Positions 53,964 through 62,995 of a stretch of 64,000 nucleotides of DNA are shown in pieces. Where the stretch lies: positions 1,302,001 to 1,366,000 of the forward strand of contig CBDCSD010000002.1 in NCBI GenBank assembly GCA_965221345.1, read 5' to 3'. Positions within the stretch are counted from its first letter, which is position 1; each line of letters begins with the position of its first letter. Position numbers and translations under genes: made by a program. Below the pieces are notes generated by a model that worked only from the letters and a program-made list of their open reading frames with translations, was not told the DNA's origin and did no database searches. Source of the stretch: Bin5 sp965221345. GTDB lineage: Bacteria; Chloroflexota; Anaerolineae; Caldilineales; Caldilineaceae.

Positions 53964-55139
53964 CTACTGACCGTTGTTGTTCTTAGCCCGCCGTAGAAAT
54001 GCCGGGATGTCCAGGTCTTCGCGGTCGAAGGAACGAACCGGGAAGTCGATTGGTTCCTTGGGCTTCGGCTGCTGTGGCTGGGCAGGTTGGCTGGACGGTT
54101 GTGGTGTTACGCCGGTCGGTCGAACGCTGCCGGTGGCAGGTTGCCTGGCCGAAGTGGTCGGCTGCTCTGGCCGCCGGCCCTTGTCGAAGCCGGTCGCAAT
54201 GACCGTCATATGGATTTCGTCCTTCATGCTCTCGTCGATGACCGCGCCGAAGATGATATTCGCTTCCGGATGGGCGTTGGCCCGGATCATCTCGGCGGCC
54301 TCATTCACCTCAAACAGACTCAGGTCGTCGCCGCCCTTGACATTGAAGAGAATCCCCTGCGCACCCTCGATCGACACATCCAGCAACGAGCTTTGAATCG
54401 CCTGCTGGGCGGCCTCCTGGGCGCGGTTTTCGCCGCTGGCGCGGCCAATAGACATCAGCGCCGCGCCGCCGTCGAGCATGATCGAACGCACATCGGCGAA
54501 ATCCAGATTGATCAGGCCCGGCACGGTAATCAGTTCACTGATGCCCTGAATGCCCTGCCGCAACACATCATCGGCGACAATGAATGATTCACGTATCGCC
54601 GTCTTCTTATCCAGGATATGCAATAGCCGGTCATTGGGGACTGTGATCAGTGTGTCCACAGATTCGCGCAGGCGGCCCATCGTGCTCTCGGCGATGCGGC
54701 GGCGTTGCGTGCCTTCAAAGGTGAACGGCTTCGTCACGACACCGATTGTCAGCGCGCCCGAGTCGCGGGCGATAGAAGAGATGACCGGAGCCGCGCCGGA
54801 ACCCGTACCGCCGCCCAGACCGGCGGTCACGAAAACCATATCCGCGCCTTCGAACAACTGCTCTATCTCTTCCCGGCTCTCCTCGGCTGCCCTCAGGCCG
54901 ATTTCCGGCTTTCCGCCCGACCCCAACCCTCTGGTCAATTTGTCTCCAATCCGCAGACGCTGCGGCGCGCTGGAGAGCATCAAGGCCTGCGCATCGGTAT
55001 TGACGGCAATAAACTCTACGCCTTGAACGTCTGCCTCTATCATGCGATTGACCGCATTTTGTCCGCCGCCACCCACACCGACAACCTTTATCTGGGCAAA
55101 GTTGTCTACAAATTGTGAGGCGCTACTCCTTCTCGTCAT
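53964..55139 (-). CDS. ftsZ: Cell-division tubulin homologue FtsZ
   Basis: A 391-residue GTPase polymerising into the Z ring. The GTP-binding domain has VGVGGGGQNAVNRM, the signature GLGGGTGSGAAP and the T7 loop NLDFADVRSIM. After a variable Gln/Pro-rich linker (about 325-370), the C-terminal peptide DREDLDIPAFLRR that binds FtsA and other partners is present. It lies 636 bp after ftsA in the reading direction rather than overlapping it, with its own candidate promoters and terminator, so it can be expressed separately from the upstream division genes. Confidence 0.98.
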   Translation of the reverse strand: MTRRSSASQFVDNFAQIKVVGVGGGGQNAVNRMIEADVQGVEFIAVNTDAQALMLSSAPQRLRIGDKLTRGLGSGGKPEIGLRAAEESREEIEQLFEGADMVFVTAGLGGGTGSGAAPVISSIARDSGALTIGVVTKPFTFEGTQRRRIAESTMGRLRESVDTLITVPNDRLLHILDKKTAIRESFIVADDVLRQGIQGISELITVPGLINLDFADVRSIMLDGGAALMSIGRASGENRAQEAAQQAIQSSLLDVSIEGAQGILFNVKGGDDLSLFEVNEAAEMIRANAHPEANIIFGAVIDESMKDEIHMTVIATGFDKGRRPEQPTTSARQPATGSVRPTGVTPQPSSQPAQPQQPKPKEPIDFPVRSFDREDLDIPAFLRRAKNNNGQ

Positions 55140-55422
55140 TGATTGGTCTCCTTTAACCGCTGGCAGACATTCTCCGAGCCGTTTTTTGGTAAATTCACTC
55201 GACTTGACGTTACCAAAAACCGCGTTCTCGCGTTGTGTTCAGAATTGTTCCATCGTACTACACCTAATTCCGTTTGCAAAGTCTCTGAAATAGGGTTGGA
55301 CCCGCAAATGGGCGCATTTGGGCCGCGTTTCAGGCCAATCTCAGGACCGTTACTCTGGAGTTCTGCAACAGGCCAGCCCCAACTGTTGCCGGTCTGATTC
55401 GGGACATATTCTGGACTATATG

Positions 55423-55440
55423 CCTACGATCCGCCTACGA
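55423..55440 (-). promoter_or_regulatory. Double TCGTAG direct repeat next to a -10-like TATAGT, ftsZ-proximal
   Basis: On the minus strand TCGTAGGCGGATCGTAGG: two TCGTAG hexamers 11 bp apart, one helical turn. TATAGT follows 3 nt after the repeat (55415-55420). It lies ~280 bp upstream of ftsZ and matches the element at 55591. Confidence 0.5.
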
Positions 55441-55522
55441 AAGATGCGCTTAGTACCGCCAGACCCGCCACAATACGAGAAACGGCAAGTGAAAAGGGAG
55501 ATTCTTTCTTTCTTTGTTGCGG

Positions 55523-55547
55523 GGCCAGCCTCTGCGCACGGCTGGCC
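55523..55547. repeat. GGCCAGCC / GGCTGGCC hairpin
   Basis: A perfect 8-bp stem with a 9-nt loop in the ftsA-ftsZ gap. It has no T run on the minus strand, so a role as ftsA terminator is doubtful. Confidence 0.5.
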
Positions 55548-55590
55548 TGAGAGCCTGTTGAACCGGGTTAAATCTGTTCTGGGTAAAATA

Positions 55591-55608
55591 CCTACGATCC
55601 ATCTACGA
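55591..55608 (-). promoter_or_regulatory. Double TCGTAG direct repeat, ftsA-proximal
   Basis: On the minus strand TCGTAGATGGATCGTAGG, followed by TATTTTACCCAGAA. Same double hexamer with the same 11-bp phase as at 55423, and the same CCAGAA a little downstream, so the unit of duplication is about 36 bp. Confidence 0.5.
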
Positions 55609-55775
55609 CATCAGCAGGTTGTAGCGTCACCCGCGCAGAAACGCAGCGGGGCATTGCAAATTTCGAAGATCTTTCCGGTCGATCTCTGGGAAGCTACACG
55701 AGCGTGCAGCATCCGGTTTGACCTGATTATCTCCCAACCTGGAGTGTGGCTGGGCGCCTTGGAGGAGGCGTCCCA

Positions 55776-57035
55776 TCAATCCGGTAGTAGACTCTTGAGC
55801 CATCCGCCCACCCGGTCCATAATCTGCCCATTTTCAGGGATAGTTCTCTGCATGGGGTAATGGATTGCGCGCGCATCCTCGTAGAGCGCCCAGAGTAAGA
55901 GACCGGCTGCGGTGGCGTAGGCCGGAGATTGCAGCTCTCTGCTCAACCCATGCACGGCAGGATGATCGACGGGGCTGCCGATACGCACCGGCATACGCAA
56001 GATTCTGCGGAACAGATCTACTGCGCCGGGCAGTTGGCTGGCGCCGCCTGTGAGGACAAGACCTGCCGGCACCATGTGGCCGTAACTGCTCTTGGCTATC
56101 CGGCTCTGAATGAGTTCGGCGGTCTCTTCGGCCCGCGCCTGTAAAATTTGGCTGATAAAGCGTCGGCTGAAGGTGCGCTCCGGTTTGTCGCCGAAGACAG
56201 TCGCCCAGACCTGTTCGTCTTCGGCAATCCGTTCCGGTTGCAGATGGCCGTAGCGCAGTTTCAACTCTTCGGCTACTTCAAACGGGGCGCGCAGCCCGAT
56301 AGCTACGTCATTGGTCATGTGGCTTCCACCTACATCCAGCACTTCGGTGTGCCACAGGCCATTGCCGCGGAAGAGCGCCAGATCGGTGGTGCCGCCGCCC
56401 AGATCGGCCATGACGACGCCCATTTGCCGCTCGTCCGCGGTCAGCACAGCCTCGCCGCTGGCCAGCGGTTCCAAGACCAGTTCGTCAATGTCGATGCCAT
56501 GGGCCAATACACACTGGGCGAGATTGTTGATGGCGTTGATCGTGCCGGTGACGATATGGGCGTCGACTTCCAGCCGGCTGCCCAGAATGCCCAGCGGCTG
56601 CTGAATGTTTTCCTGCTCATCTACCTTCCAATGGCGGGCGATCACATGGATGATCTGCCTGTTCGCGGCTATCTGAACCGCCCGCGCACCCTCCAGCGCC
56701 CGCTGCATATCGGTGCCGGTGACGCCATGACGCCCGTCAATCGGGCTGATGCCGGCGCTGTTCGATGTGGCAATATGGTTGCCGGCGATGCCCAGATAGG
56801 CGCTTGTGATCTGTTCGCCGGATTCTTGTTCCGCCGTCTCCAACGCTTCCCCGATGGCGGTGGTCACTTCCGGCACATCCATTACAACGCCGCGGCGCAA
56901 GCCCCTGCTCGGTGTGACGCCGCCGCCCAGAACTCTGACAGCGAGATTGCCCAGGTTGTCATGGGTGACAGTGCCCACCAGCGCGCAAATTTTTGTGGTT
57001 CCTACATCAACGGCAGCGATTGTCTCTCTGGTCAC
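55776..57035 (-). CDS. ftsA: Cell-division protein FtsA
   Basis: A 419-residue actin-like protein that anchors FtsZ to the membrane. The start is a GTG at 57035. Visible parts are AAVDVGTTKICALVG (phosphate 1), the 1C insertion subdomain, VMADLGGGTTDLALF (phosphate 2) and LTGGASQLPGAVDLFRRIL (adenosine). The C-terminal amphipathic helix reads GQIMDRVGGWLKSLLPD. It follows ftsQ by 38 nt in the same direction. Confidence 0.95.
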   Translation of the reverse strand: MTRETIAAVDVGTTKICALVGTVTHDNLGNLAVRVLGGGVTPSRGLRRGVVMDVPEVTTAIGEALETAEQESGEQITSAYLGIAGNHIATSNSAGISPIDGRHGVTGTDMQRALEGARAVQIAANRQIIHVIARHWKVDEQENIQQPLGILGSRLEVDAHIVTGTINAINNLAQCVLAHGIDIDELVLEPLASGEAVLTADERQMGVVMADLGGGTTDLALFRGNGLWHTEVLDVGGSHMTNDVAIGLRAPFEVAEELKLRYGHLQPERIAEDEQVWATVFGDKPERTFSRRFISQILQARAEETAELIQSRIAKSSYGHMVPAGLVLTGGASQLPGAVDLFRRILRMPVRIGSPVDHPAVHGLSRELQSPAYATAAGLLLWALYEDARAIHYPMQRTIPENGQIMDRVGGWLKSLLPD

Positions 57036-57073
57036 TGAAGATTTCTCTAAAGGTAGTGGCGTAAGTTAGAAAT

Positions 57074-58063
57074 TTATTGTTCGGCCGGTGACCCGTCGTA
57101 TCGGCGGATGAAGGAACGGTTCGGCACCATGACATTGAGAGTGAGAGCTTCGTCTCCAGCGGCTTCCAATTCCGGTATTAACCTTTGCAAGACAGTCCAC
57201 TTTTCTTCGAATTTGCGCCCATCTCCCCAGTGAACCCACGCCTGAGAAGATGGCAGGCTGAAATTCAGGCCGTAACGAGAATTGTACCAGAACTCACTTA
57301 CGATGGAAAGACGATTCGACAAGAACAGGGCAGAAGTCAGAACCCGTTTATCGATCTGCAGGTCGCCTCCCAGATTTGCAGTCCGCGCTTCGGCCGAGGG
57401 GTCGATGATCCGCAGCATCGGCTGCAAATCCGATTCCCTGGGCGCCAGGGCCGCGCCGTCCTCCAGCAGCCAATACTCCTGCTGATCGGTAGCCCAGAGG
57501 GCCACGGGGCGCACCTCTTGAACGCTTATGTCGATTTGCCCGGGCCAGCGGATTTTCACATCTGCATCGGTAACATACGGGTGCGCCATCACCTGTTTCT
57601 GGATTTTTTCCGGATCCAGCCAGAAGATACTCCAGCTATCGATATCGCAGGCAGTAAAGAGTTCCTCTTGCGTAAGATAGTGCGCTCCTTCAAAGCGCAC
57701 ATTTTCACGATAGATGTAAAAGCTTTCGCTGGTGTGCAACCAATATAGCGCGGCAGCGACCGCAGCCAGCAGCAGCAGACTCACTGTCTTGCTTGGGGCC
57801 AGACCCGAAAAACCGGGTAGGAGCGTTGCCTGCGCGCCTGCGCGAACGGGGCGCGATGACGCTTTCCGCGTTGCGCTCCAGTTGAAGCCCAGCTTCAATC
57901 GGCCGCTTCTGAGGATAAACGCCTGCGTCGAACGCAGCGCCGCCGTGAACCGCCGGCGCGTTTGCGCCTGCCGCCGTCGCCGCACCTGTTTGGGCGACAC
58001 AGCCTTCTGCGCCGCCTGCGATCCTCGTTTTTGTTTGCGCCCTGAATTGAAGGCAAATCGCAT
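57074..58063 (-). CDS. ftsQ: Cell-division protein FtsQ/DivIB
   Basis: A 329-residue bitopic membrane protein. A long basic cytoplasmic tail (about residues 1-92) precedes one membrane helix (93-110: TVSLLLLAAVAAALYWLH). The POTRA domain begins IYRENVRFEGAHYLTQEELF and the beta domain follows to GLNFSLPSSQAW. It links divisome assembly to septal peptidoglycan synthesis. The order ddl-ftsQ-ftsA is typical of the dcw cluster; the basic tail is longer than usual. Confidence 0.88.
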   Translation of the reverse strand: MRFAFNSGRKQKRGSQAAQKAVSPKQVRRRRQAQTRRRFTAALRSTQAFILRSGRLKLGFNWSATRKASSRPVRAGAQATLLPGFSGLAPSKTVSLLLLAAVAAALYWLHTSESFYIYRENVRFEGAHYLTQEELFTACDIDSWSIFWLDPEKIQKQVMAHPYVTDADVKIRWPGQIDISVQEVRPVALWATDQQEYWLLEDGAALAPRESDLQPMLRIIDPSAEARTANLGGDLQIDKRVLTSALFLSNRLSIVSEFWYNSRYGLNFSLPSSQAWVHWGDGRKFEEKWTVLQRLIPELEAAGDEALTLNVMVPNRSFIRRYDGSPAEQ

Positions 58064-58138
58064 TGTACTGCTCTGAAAGTAGCTTCCGGTCTTCAGTAAC
58101 TGCCGAAGACACCCCGCGATTGTGCTAACAAAACCCCT

Positions 58139-59281
58139 CTAGCGATGAATCCGATTCTGCTGGCGGTCCGCGTGCCGTTCCAGCGCCATATCGACCAGGC
58201 TGCCCACCAGTTCCGATAGGGGGACGCCGCTGGCTTCCCATAATTTGGGGTACATGCTGCTGGCAGTGAAGCCGGGCATGGTATTCAGTTCGTTCAGAAA
58301 GAGTTGCCCGTCGGCGCCTAACAGAAAGTCTGCACGCGCAAGACCCGCGCCGTCAAACGCCTGAAACGCACGGACGGCCAGCAGACGGATTTCGTCTGCC
58401 AGGGCGGGCGGAATATCTGCCGGAATCAGCAACCGGCTGCCCTCGTCCAGATACTTGGCCTCATAGTCGTAAAATTCATTGGCCGGAACTACCTCGCCGA
58501 CAATGCTCGTCCGCGGCTCGTCATTGCCGAGGACGCTGACCTCCAACTCCCGCGCATCGTGGACCCCGGTCTCGACCAGCACTTTGCGGTCGTAGCGGCA
58601 GGCCAATTCAATCGCGCGCACAAGTTCCCCCCGATTTCTGACTTTGCTGATGCCGACGCTGCTGCCCAGATTGGCCGGCTTCACAAAGAGTGGATAAGTC
58701 AAGGCAGACTCCAGCCCGTCCAGTATCTTCTCACGCCGCTCTTCTCGCAGGTCGGGGTTCGACTCCTGGCCTTCCGCCCAGTTTCGCCGCAGCAGTGTCC
58801 GATAGGCTACCTGGGGGATGCCGGCTGCGGCGAACAACGCCTTCGATGTCATTTTGTCCATCGCCACCGCGCTGGCGAGGACGCCGCAACCTACATACGG
58901 CATCTCGAGCATCTCAAGCAGCCCCTGTACGGTCCCGTCCTCGCCGTAGGGGCCGTGGAGCACGGGAAAAATCAGGTCCACCGCCGGCAACCGATTGCTT
59001 TGCTCCAGAAGCGGGAACTGCGGCGAGGGCGGAGCGAGGAGGGCGGAGTCGGTTTCCTTTTTTTTGCCCTCGCCGTTCTCTCTCTTCCCTCTGCTCGTCA
59101 GTTGCGCCAGAGGGTCGGCGCCGGTGAGCCATTCACCGGTCTTTGAGATGCCCAGCCGCACCGTTTCGTAGCCAGCCTCGTCCAAGGCGCGGATGACCGT
59201 TTTCGCGCTGAGCAAGGAAATTTCGTGCTCCCCGCTCTTGCCCCCAAAAAGTACACCTACCCGTACTGGATTGCACGCCAT
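58139..59281 (-). CDS. ddl: D-alanine--D-alanine ligase
   Basis: A 380-residue ATP-grasp enzyme making D-Ala-D-Ala. ATG at 59281 was chosen; the longer open frame upstream lies inside murB. The N-terminal domain begins VRVGVLFGGKSGEHEISLLSA; the catalytic region includes DLIFPVLHGPYGEDGTVQGLL, KPANLGSSVGISKV, and ADFLLGADGQLFLNELNTMPG. Residues ~62-95 (ADPLAQLTSRGKREN.. to ..PQFPLLEQSNR) are low-complexity and coded by a CTCCTC/GAGAG-rich palindromic-type segment. It is 5 nt after murB. Confidence 0.95.
   Translation of the reverse strand: MACNPVRVGVLFGGKSGEHEISLLSAKTVIRALDEAGYETVRLGISKTGEWLTGADPLAQLTSRGKRENGEGKKKETDSALLAPPSPQFPLLEQSNRLPAVDLIFPVLHGPYGEDGTVQGLLEMLEMPYVGCGVLASAVAMDKMTSKALFAAAGIPQVAYRTLLRRNWAEGQESNPDLREERREKILDGLESALTYPLFVKPANLGSSVGISKVRNRGELVRAIELACRYDRKVLVETGVHDARELEVSVLGNDEPRTSIVGEVVPANEFYDYEAKYLDEGSRLLIPADIPPALADEIRLLAVRAFQAFDGAGLARADFLLGADGQLFLNELNTMPGFTASSMYPKLWEASGVPLSELVGSLVDMALERHADRQQNRIHR
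59010..59105. repeat. CTCCTC/GTTCTCTC repeat-like segment inside ddl
   Basis: The plus strand shows GGCGGAGCGAGGAGGGCGGA, a T8 run, then GCCGTTCTCTCTCTTCCCTC. It resembles the palindromic element at 14847 and 24518 and encodes only a polar loop of Ddl. Confidence 0.4.
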
Positions 59282-59286
59282 AAGAG

Positions 59287-60285
59287 TTACCAATCTCCGA
59301 TTTTCTGAAGTTCCGGCTCCAGTTCCACGCCACTGCCGCGGGCCACTGCCGTCTGAATATGTTCGATCATCGCCATGACATCGGCTGCTGTCGCCGCGCC
59401 GACGCCGCCGGGGTTGATGAGAAAATTGGCGTGCGTACAGCTGACCTCGACGCCGCCAAGACGAAACCCCTTCAGCCCGGCCTCCTCGATCAGGCGCCCG
59501 GCAAAGTCGCCTGGCGGGTTGACGAATGTGCTGCCCAATGACGGCTCCACCGGCTGCGTGCTGCGTCGATGGCCGAGGAAAGATTGGGCCGCGGCGCGAA
59601 TCGTATCCCGGTCGCCGGTATGCAGCCGAAAATTTGCGCTCAACAGGACGGGACCAAAACCGGCGCCGGCAGTTCCCTCCCGTTTCAAGCTGCTTTGACG
59701 GTAGGAGTAGGCCAGATCTTCCACGCGGCAGACCTGGATATCGCCGCGGTCGTCCAGCAGCAAGACATCCCACAAGGTATCCTTCACTTCCCCACCATGC
59801 GCGCCGGCGTTGTTGACCACTGCCCCGCCGACCGATCCGGGCACACTCACCGCCCACTCCAGACCGGTCAGCCCGGCGTTGATGGCGGTTCGGGCCGCGC
59901 CGGCCATCAGCGCGCCGCTCTCGGCGAAGAGGAAGGGACGAGTGTCTTTGGGGTAATCGCAGCAGGGCGCTTCCTGCACCTGCACAGCTTTGCAGCGGTT
60001 ATGGATCACCAGCCCGCGCACGCCCCGGTCGCTGACCAATACATTGCTGCCGCCGCCCAGAATCAGGTAGGGCAGGTCGTTCGCCCTGGCCCAGCGCACC
60101 AGCTTCAGCAGCTTATGCGTATCCGTGACTGCCGCGAAATAATCGGCCGGGCCGCCTACCTTGATCGTCGTCAAGTTCGCCAACGGGTGGTCCTGCCGGA
60201 TTTGCACGCCAAGCGCCTCGATCTGCTCGAGAGCGGATGCGCTGATATCTCGCTTTGGATGGGCCGGAGCCGTTACTGTTGCCAT
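59287..60285 (-). CDS. murB: UDP-N-acetylenolpyruvoylglucosamine reductase
   Basis: A 332-residue FAD enzyme reducing UDP-GlcNAc-enolpyruvate to UDP-MurNAc. FAD-binding features include TTIKVGGPADYFAAV, LILGGGSNVLVSD and VPGSVGGAVVNNAGAHGGE. YSYRQSSLKRE provides a conserved Tyr/Ser region, and SLGSTFVNPPGDFAGRLIEEAGLKG contains the substrate-site elements. The type IIa-like short Tyr-loop organisation was not resolved by eye. It lies between a P-loop kinase-like gene and ddl on the same strand. Confidence 0.95.
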   Translation of the reverse strand: MATVTAPAHPKRDISASALEQIEALGVQIRQDHPLANLTTIKVGGPADYFAAVTDTHKLLKLVRWARANDLPYLILGGGSNVLVSDRGVRGLVIHNRCKAVQVQEAPCCDYPKDTRPFLFAESGALMAGAARTAINAGLTGLEWAVSVPGSVGGAVVNNAGAHGGEVKDTLWDVLLLDDRGDIQVCRVEDLAYSYRQSSLKREGTAGAGFGPVLLSANFRLHTGDRDTIRAAAQSFLGHRRSTQPVEPSLGSTFVNPPGDFAGRLIEEAGLKGFRLGGVEVSCTHANFLINPGGVGAATAADVMAMIEHIQTAVARGSGVELEPELQKIGDW

Positions 60286-60310
60286 GATGTCGGGTACGGT
60301 CGCTTCCTGA

Positions 60311-60889
60311 TCAGGTTCCTCTCAAGGTGCGCAGCTGCCTCACCAGCCGGTCAAAATCCAGCGCAGCGAAATCGCTCGTGTCGACGTGAAATACCGGCCC
60401 GTCCAGGTCCAGGGGACGATTGCGCTGCCCCAACTCCACAGGGTCGAACTGGCCCATCCGCAATCGATCCACATGCCCCGCGTGTCGTTCGCCGTTGTCC
60501 ACCCGTCTGGCATAGCGCTGACGCAGCAGATCAGCCCGCGCGGAAAGGATCACCTGCGCCGGCTGGAACGGATGGCGCGCCCGCAATGCCTGGAACCGAG
60601 AATTTGCCCAGTCCGGATCAAAAGGCGTTTCCACGAGCAGCGAGCATCGGGCCTCCAGCAGGCGTTCAATCAACAGATAGACCAGTTCATATGTTGCCCC
60701 ACCAAGCCGCTCCGACCACTCCACCGTTGACCAGCCCAGCGTCTCGAAAAGCGACTCCTTCAGATCGTCGCGCGCGATCAAGGGCAGACTCAAAGCCGGG
60801 GCCAGTTTGCGGGCTAATGTCGTTTTGCCCGTGCCCGGCGCCCCGCATACGATCAACACAAGCGGCAGCGCATTCCCACCTTCAGCCAT
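60311..60889 (-). CDS. P-loop kinase-like AAA family protein
   Basis: A 192-residue protein from the ATG at 60889, which overlaps the murC stop by 8 nt. The Walker A motif is VCGAPGTGKTTLARKLA, the lid-like segment lies near RYARRVDNGERHAGH, and LLVETPFDPDWAN near residue 95 is the second acidic strand. This fits small-molecule kinases of the zeta-toxin/chloramphenicol-phosphotransferase/AAA_33 type. Its insertion between murC and murB suggests a sugar- or nucleotide-related role but no substrate can be assigned. Confidence 0.72.
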   Translation of the reverse strand: MAEGGNALPLVLIVCGAPGTGKTTLARKLAPALSLPLIARDDLKESLFETLGWSTVEWSERLGGATYELVYLLIERLLEARCSLLVETPFDPDWANSRFQALRARHPFQPAQVILSARADLLRQRYARRVDNGERHAGHVDRLRMGQFDPVELGQRNRPLDLDGPVFHVDTSDFAALDFDRLVRQLRTLRGT

Positions 60890-62351
60890 CAGTTCCCAGG
60901 CTCTCCAGCAGCGTCTCACCGATGCGGTGGCTTGTGCCTGCGCCCAGTGTCAGAACCACGTCGCCGGCGGTCACTTCGGCGTGGAGAAGAGCGCTCGTAT
61001 CCTCGATATCACCGCTGTGGCGGATCGAAGGATGGGGGCTGGCGGCCGCGACCTCCGCTGCCGCCATTGCCCTGTCGCCGCTCTCTCTGGCAGCATAGAT
61101 ATCGGTCACCAGCACCTCGTCCGCGTTGTCGAAGCTGCAAGCAATTCTGTCCAGCATCACTCTGGTGCGGCTGAATGTATGGGGCTGAAAGACAGCCCAG
61201 ATGCGTCGCTCGCCGAAACGGTTGCGGGCCGCGGCCAGGGTCGCCTGGATTTCGGTGGGGTGATGCGCGTAATCGTCGACGACCGTCACGCCCCGCCGCG
61301 TCCCCTTCAGTTCAAAACGCCGGCCGATGCCCGTATATTGATGCAGGCTCGCCAGGACCTGCGCCGTCGGCACACCACAACGCCGGGCGACGGTCAGCGC
61401 CGCCAGGGCATTGCGCAGGTTGTGGATGCCCGGCGCTTGCAGTTGCAGGCGGCCGATCGAGTTGCCTTCACTCTGCACCGTGGCGGCATAGCCCCCGCTT
61501 CCGCCCACTGTCTCTCCGATCGCCTGCACGTCACACCCGTCATGCAAACCATACGTCAGCCAGGCCGAACCGCAGCCGGATGCGCGTCCTGTGCGCAGCG
61601 CCTCCGCGCCGGGATCATCCCCGCACGAGACCACACATCCCTCAGCGCGCACCTGCGTCACAAACTGGCGAAAAGCGTCGACAAAGCTGGTAGGCGTCGG
61701 ATAGCAGTCCGGGTGGTCCCACTCCACATTGGTCACGACCGCCACCATCGGCGTCAACCCATGAAACATGCGGTCATATTCATCCGCTTCGATCACAAAC
61801 GCGGCGGCTGTCCCTGCGCGGGCGTTGCCGAATCCCGGCAGGTCGGCCCCGATGATATAGCCGGCATCGCAACCGCTTGCGTGCAGCGTCTGCACGATCA
61901 TCGCTGTTGTCGTACTCTTGCCATGCGTGCCAGAGACTGCGATTACATCGCGGTCGGCCAGCAGCGGACGTAGAAACAACTCCCGTCTGACGATCGGTAT
62001 CCCCAGCATCTGCGCGGCCTGTCGTTCCTGGTTCGTTTCGTCGACCGCGCTGCTGATCAGAACCACGTCCGGGCGTTCCCGGGCGGGTAGTCCGGTCAAC
62101 TCTGCCGCCGCTCCCTGCCGCCCGAAAATCTTCGCACCGGCCGCAGCCAGCCGGCGCGTGCGCTCGCTCTCCTGGCGATCGCTGCCACTAACGCGTATGC
62201 CCCGTTCCAGGAGAACAACCGCGATGGCGGAAAGCCCTGCGCCGCCTATCCCAATCAGATGCACCCGCAGCTCCGCATCCTCCCCACCCCTCTTGGGTGG
62301 AGACGCGTCCAGCGCCTCCTGCAACTGCTTCTGCCACCTGTCACTCCGCAT
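60882..62351 (-). CDS. murC: UDP-N-acetylmuramate--L-alanine ligase
   Basis: A 489-residue Mur ligase from the ATG at 62351, with AAGGAGG 6 nt upstream; a longer start at a TTG is unlikely. The N-terminal Rossmann domain has VHLIGIGGAGLSAIA, the ATP-binding loop is AVSGTHGKSTTTAMIV, the metal-binding stretch FVIEADEYDRMF, and the C-terminal domain contains VVDDYAHHPTEIQATLAA and RIWAVFQPHTFSRT. It adds L-Ala to UDP-MurNAc. It follows two membrane-protein genes and precedes a kinase-like gene and murB. Confidence 0.96.
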   Translation of the reverse strand: MRSDRWQKQLQEALDASPPKRGGEDAELRVHLIGIGGAGLSAIAVVLLERGIRVSGSDRQESERTRRLAAAGAKIFGRQGAAAELTGLPARERPDVVLISSAVDETNQERQAAQMLGIPIVRRELFLRPLLADRDVIAVSGTHGKSTTTAMIVQTLHASGCDAGYIIGADLPGFGNARAGTAAAFVIEADEYDRMFHGLTPMVAVVTNVEWDHPDCYPTPTSFVDAFRQFVTQVRAEGCVVSCGDDPGAEALRTGRASGCGSAWLTYGLHDGCDVQAIGETVGGSGGYAATVQSEGNSIGRLQLQAPGIHNLRNALAALTVARRCGVPTAQVLASLHQYTGIGRRFELKGTRRGVTVVDDYAHHPTEIQATLAAARNRFGERRIWAVFQPHTFSRTRVMLDRIACSFDNADEVLVTDIYAARESGDRAMAAAEVAAASPHPSIRHSGDIEDTSALLHAEVTAGDVVLTLGAGTSHRIGETLLESLGTDG

Positions 62352-62405
62352 CGGTGCCTCCTTCGCTGCGGCGGCGCCGCTCTTCAACAGGGGCGCATCC
62401 AACCT

Positions 62406-62951
62406 TCATCCCCGCACCCGCATCAGCAGCAGTATTGCGATCGGAATTACCCACGGCGTCGGTGATGGCATGATATTCTGGGGCAAATAACCCACCAGTT
62501 CGACAGCGAGCGGCGACAGGTCCGGACTTATCCATCCCAAGGTGGAGAGTGGATAGTCGTATTTGTGCTGGTAGTACCAGAGGCTGCCGCTGATCAGATA
62601 ACCGTTGATGGCGCCGACCAGGCAACTGAGAATCGCGCCGTGGGGCATCGGCCATTGCTGGCCGCCGAACGTGATAACCCGCCCCGCATAGCCGGCAAAA
62701 ATCGTACCAACAAATATGACCAGATAGAAATTGCTCAGGAATAGTTGCTGGGCACCCAGATCTTCAGTTGGAAATACCATTTGCCATACACTGCTTAAGA
62801 TCGGAGTGAGTCGGTCCTCGACGTATAGCAGCAGAAAAATCGCGACGATAATGATCATCGACCTGCCCAATTCCCGCGCATAGCCTTGGGCAAGGCCAAT
62901 CAATGTAATGATGGAAGCGATAGATCCAAAATAAACTTCGATCAGACCCAT
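62406..62951 (-). CDS. Small membrane protein, CvpA-like
   Basis: A 181-residue protein with about four hydrophobic segments: residues ~5-20, 28-45, 72-92 and 100-120, with a further one at the C-terminus. MGLIEVYFGSIASIITLIGLAQGYARELGRS and the GYAGRVITFGG turn resemble CvpA/YSIRK-less colicin-production family topology. It sits 45 nt after a similar protein gene and 54 nt before murC. Function unknown; probably a divisome/envelope accessory because of its position. Confidence 0.5.
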   Translation of the reverse strand: MGLIEVYFGSIASIITLIGLAQGYARELGRSMIIIVAIFLLLYVEDRLTPILSSVWQMVFPTEDLGAQQLFLSNFYLVIFVGTIFAGYAGRVITFGGQQWPMPHGAILSCLVGAINGYLISGSLWYYQHKYDYPLSTLGWISPDLSPLAVELVGYLPQNIMPSPTPWVIPIAILLLMRVRG

Positions 62952-62995
62952 AATAATTTAGTGGTTGGTCACAACGCAGTTCATGATTCGCTCGA

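Noticed and set aside
58756..58766. tRNA T-loop-like GGTTCGACTCC
   Set aside because: It is inside the ddl coding sequence with no acceptor, D or anticodon arms around it.
59282..59857. N-terminal extension of the Ddl frame
   Set aside because: It is the antisense-free shifted frame of murB with arginine-rich shadow composition; the true start is at 59281.
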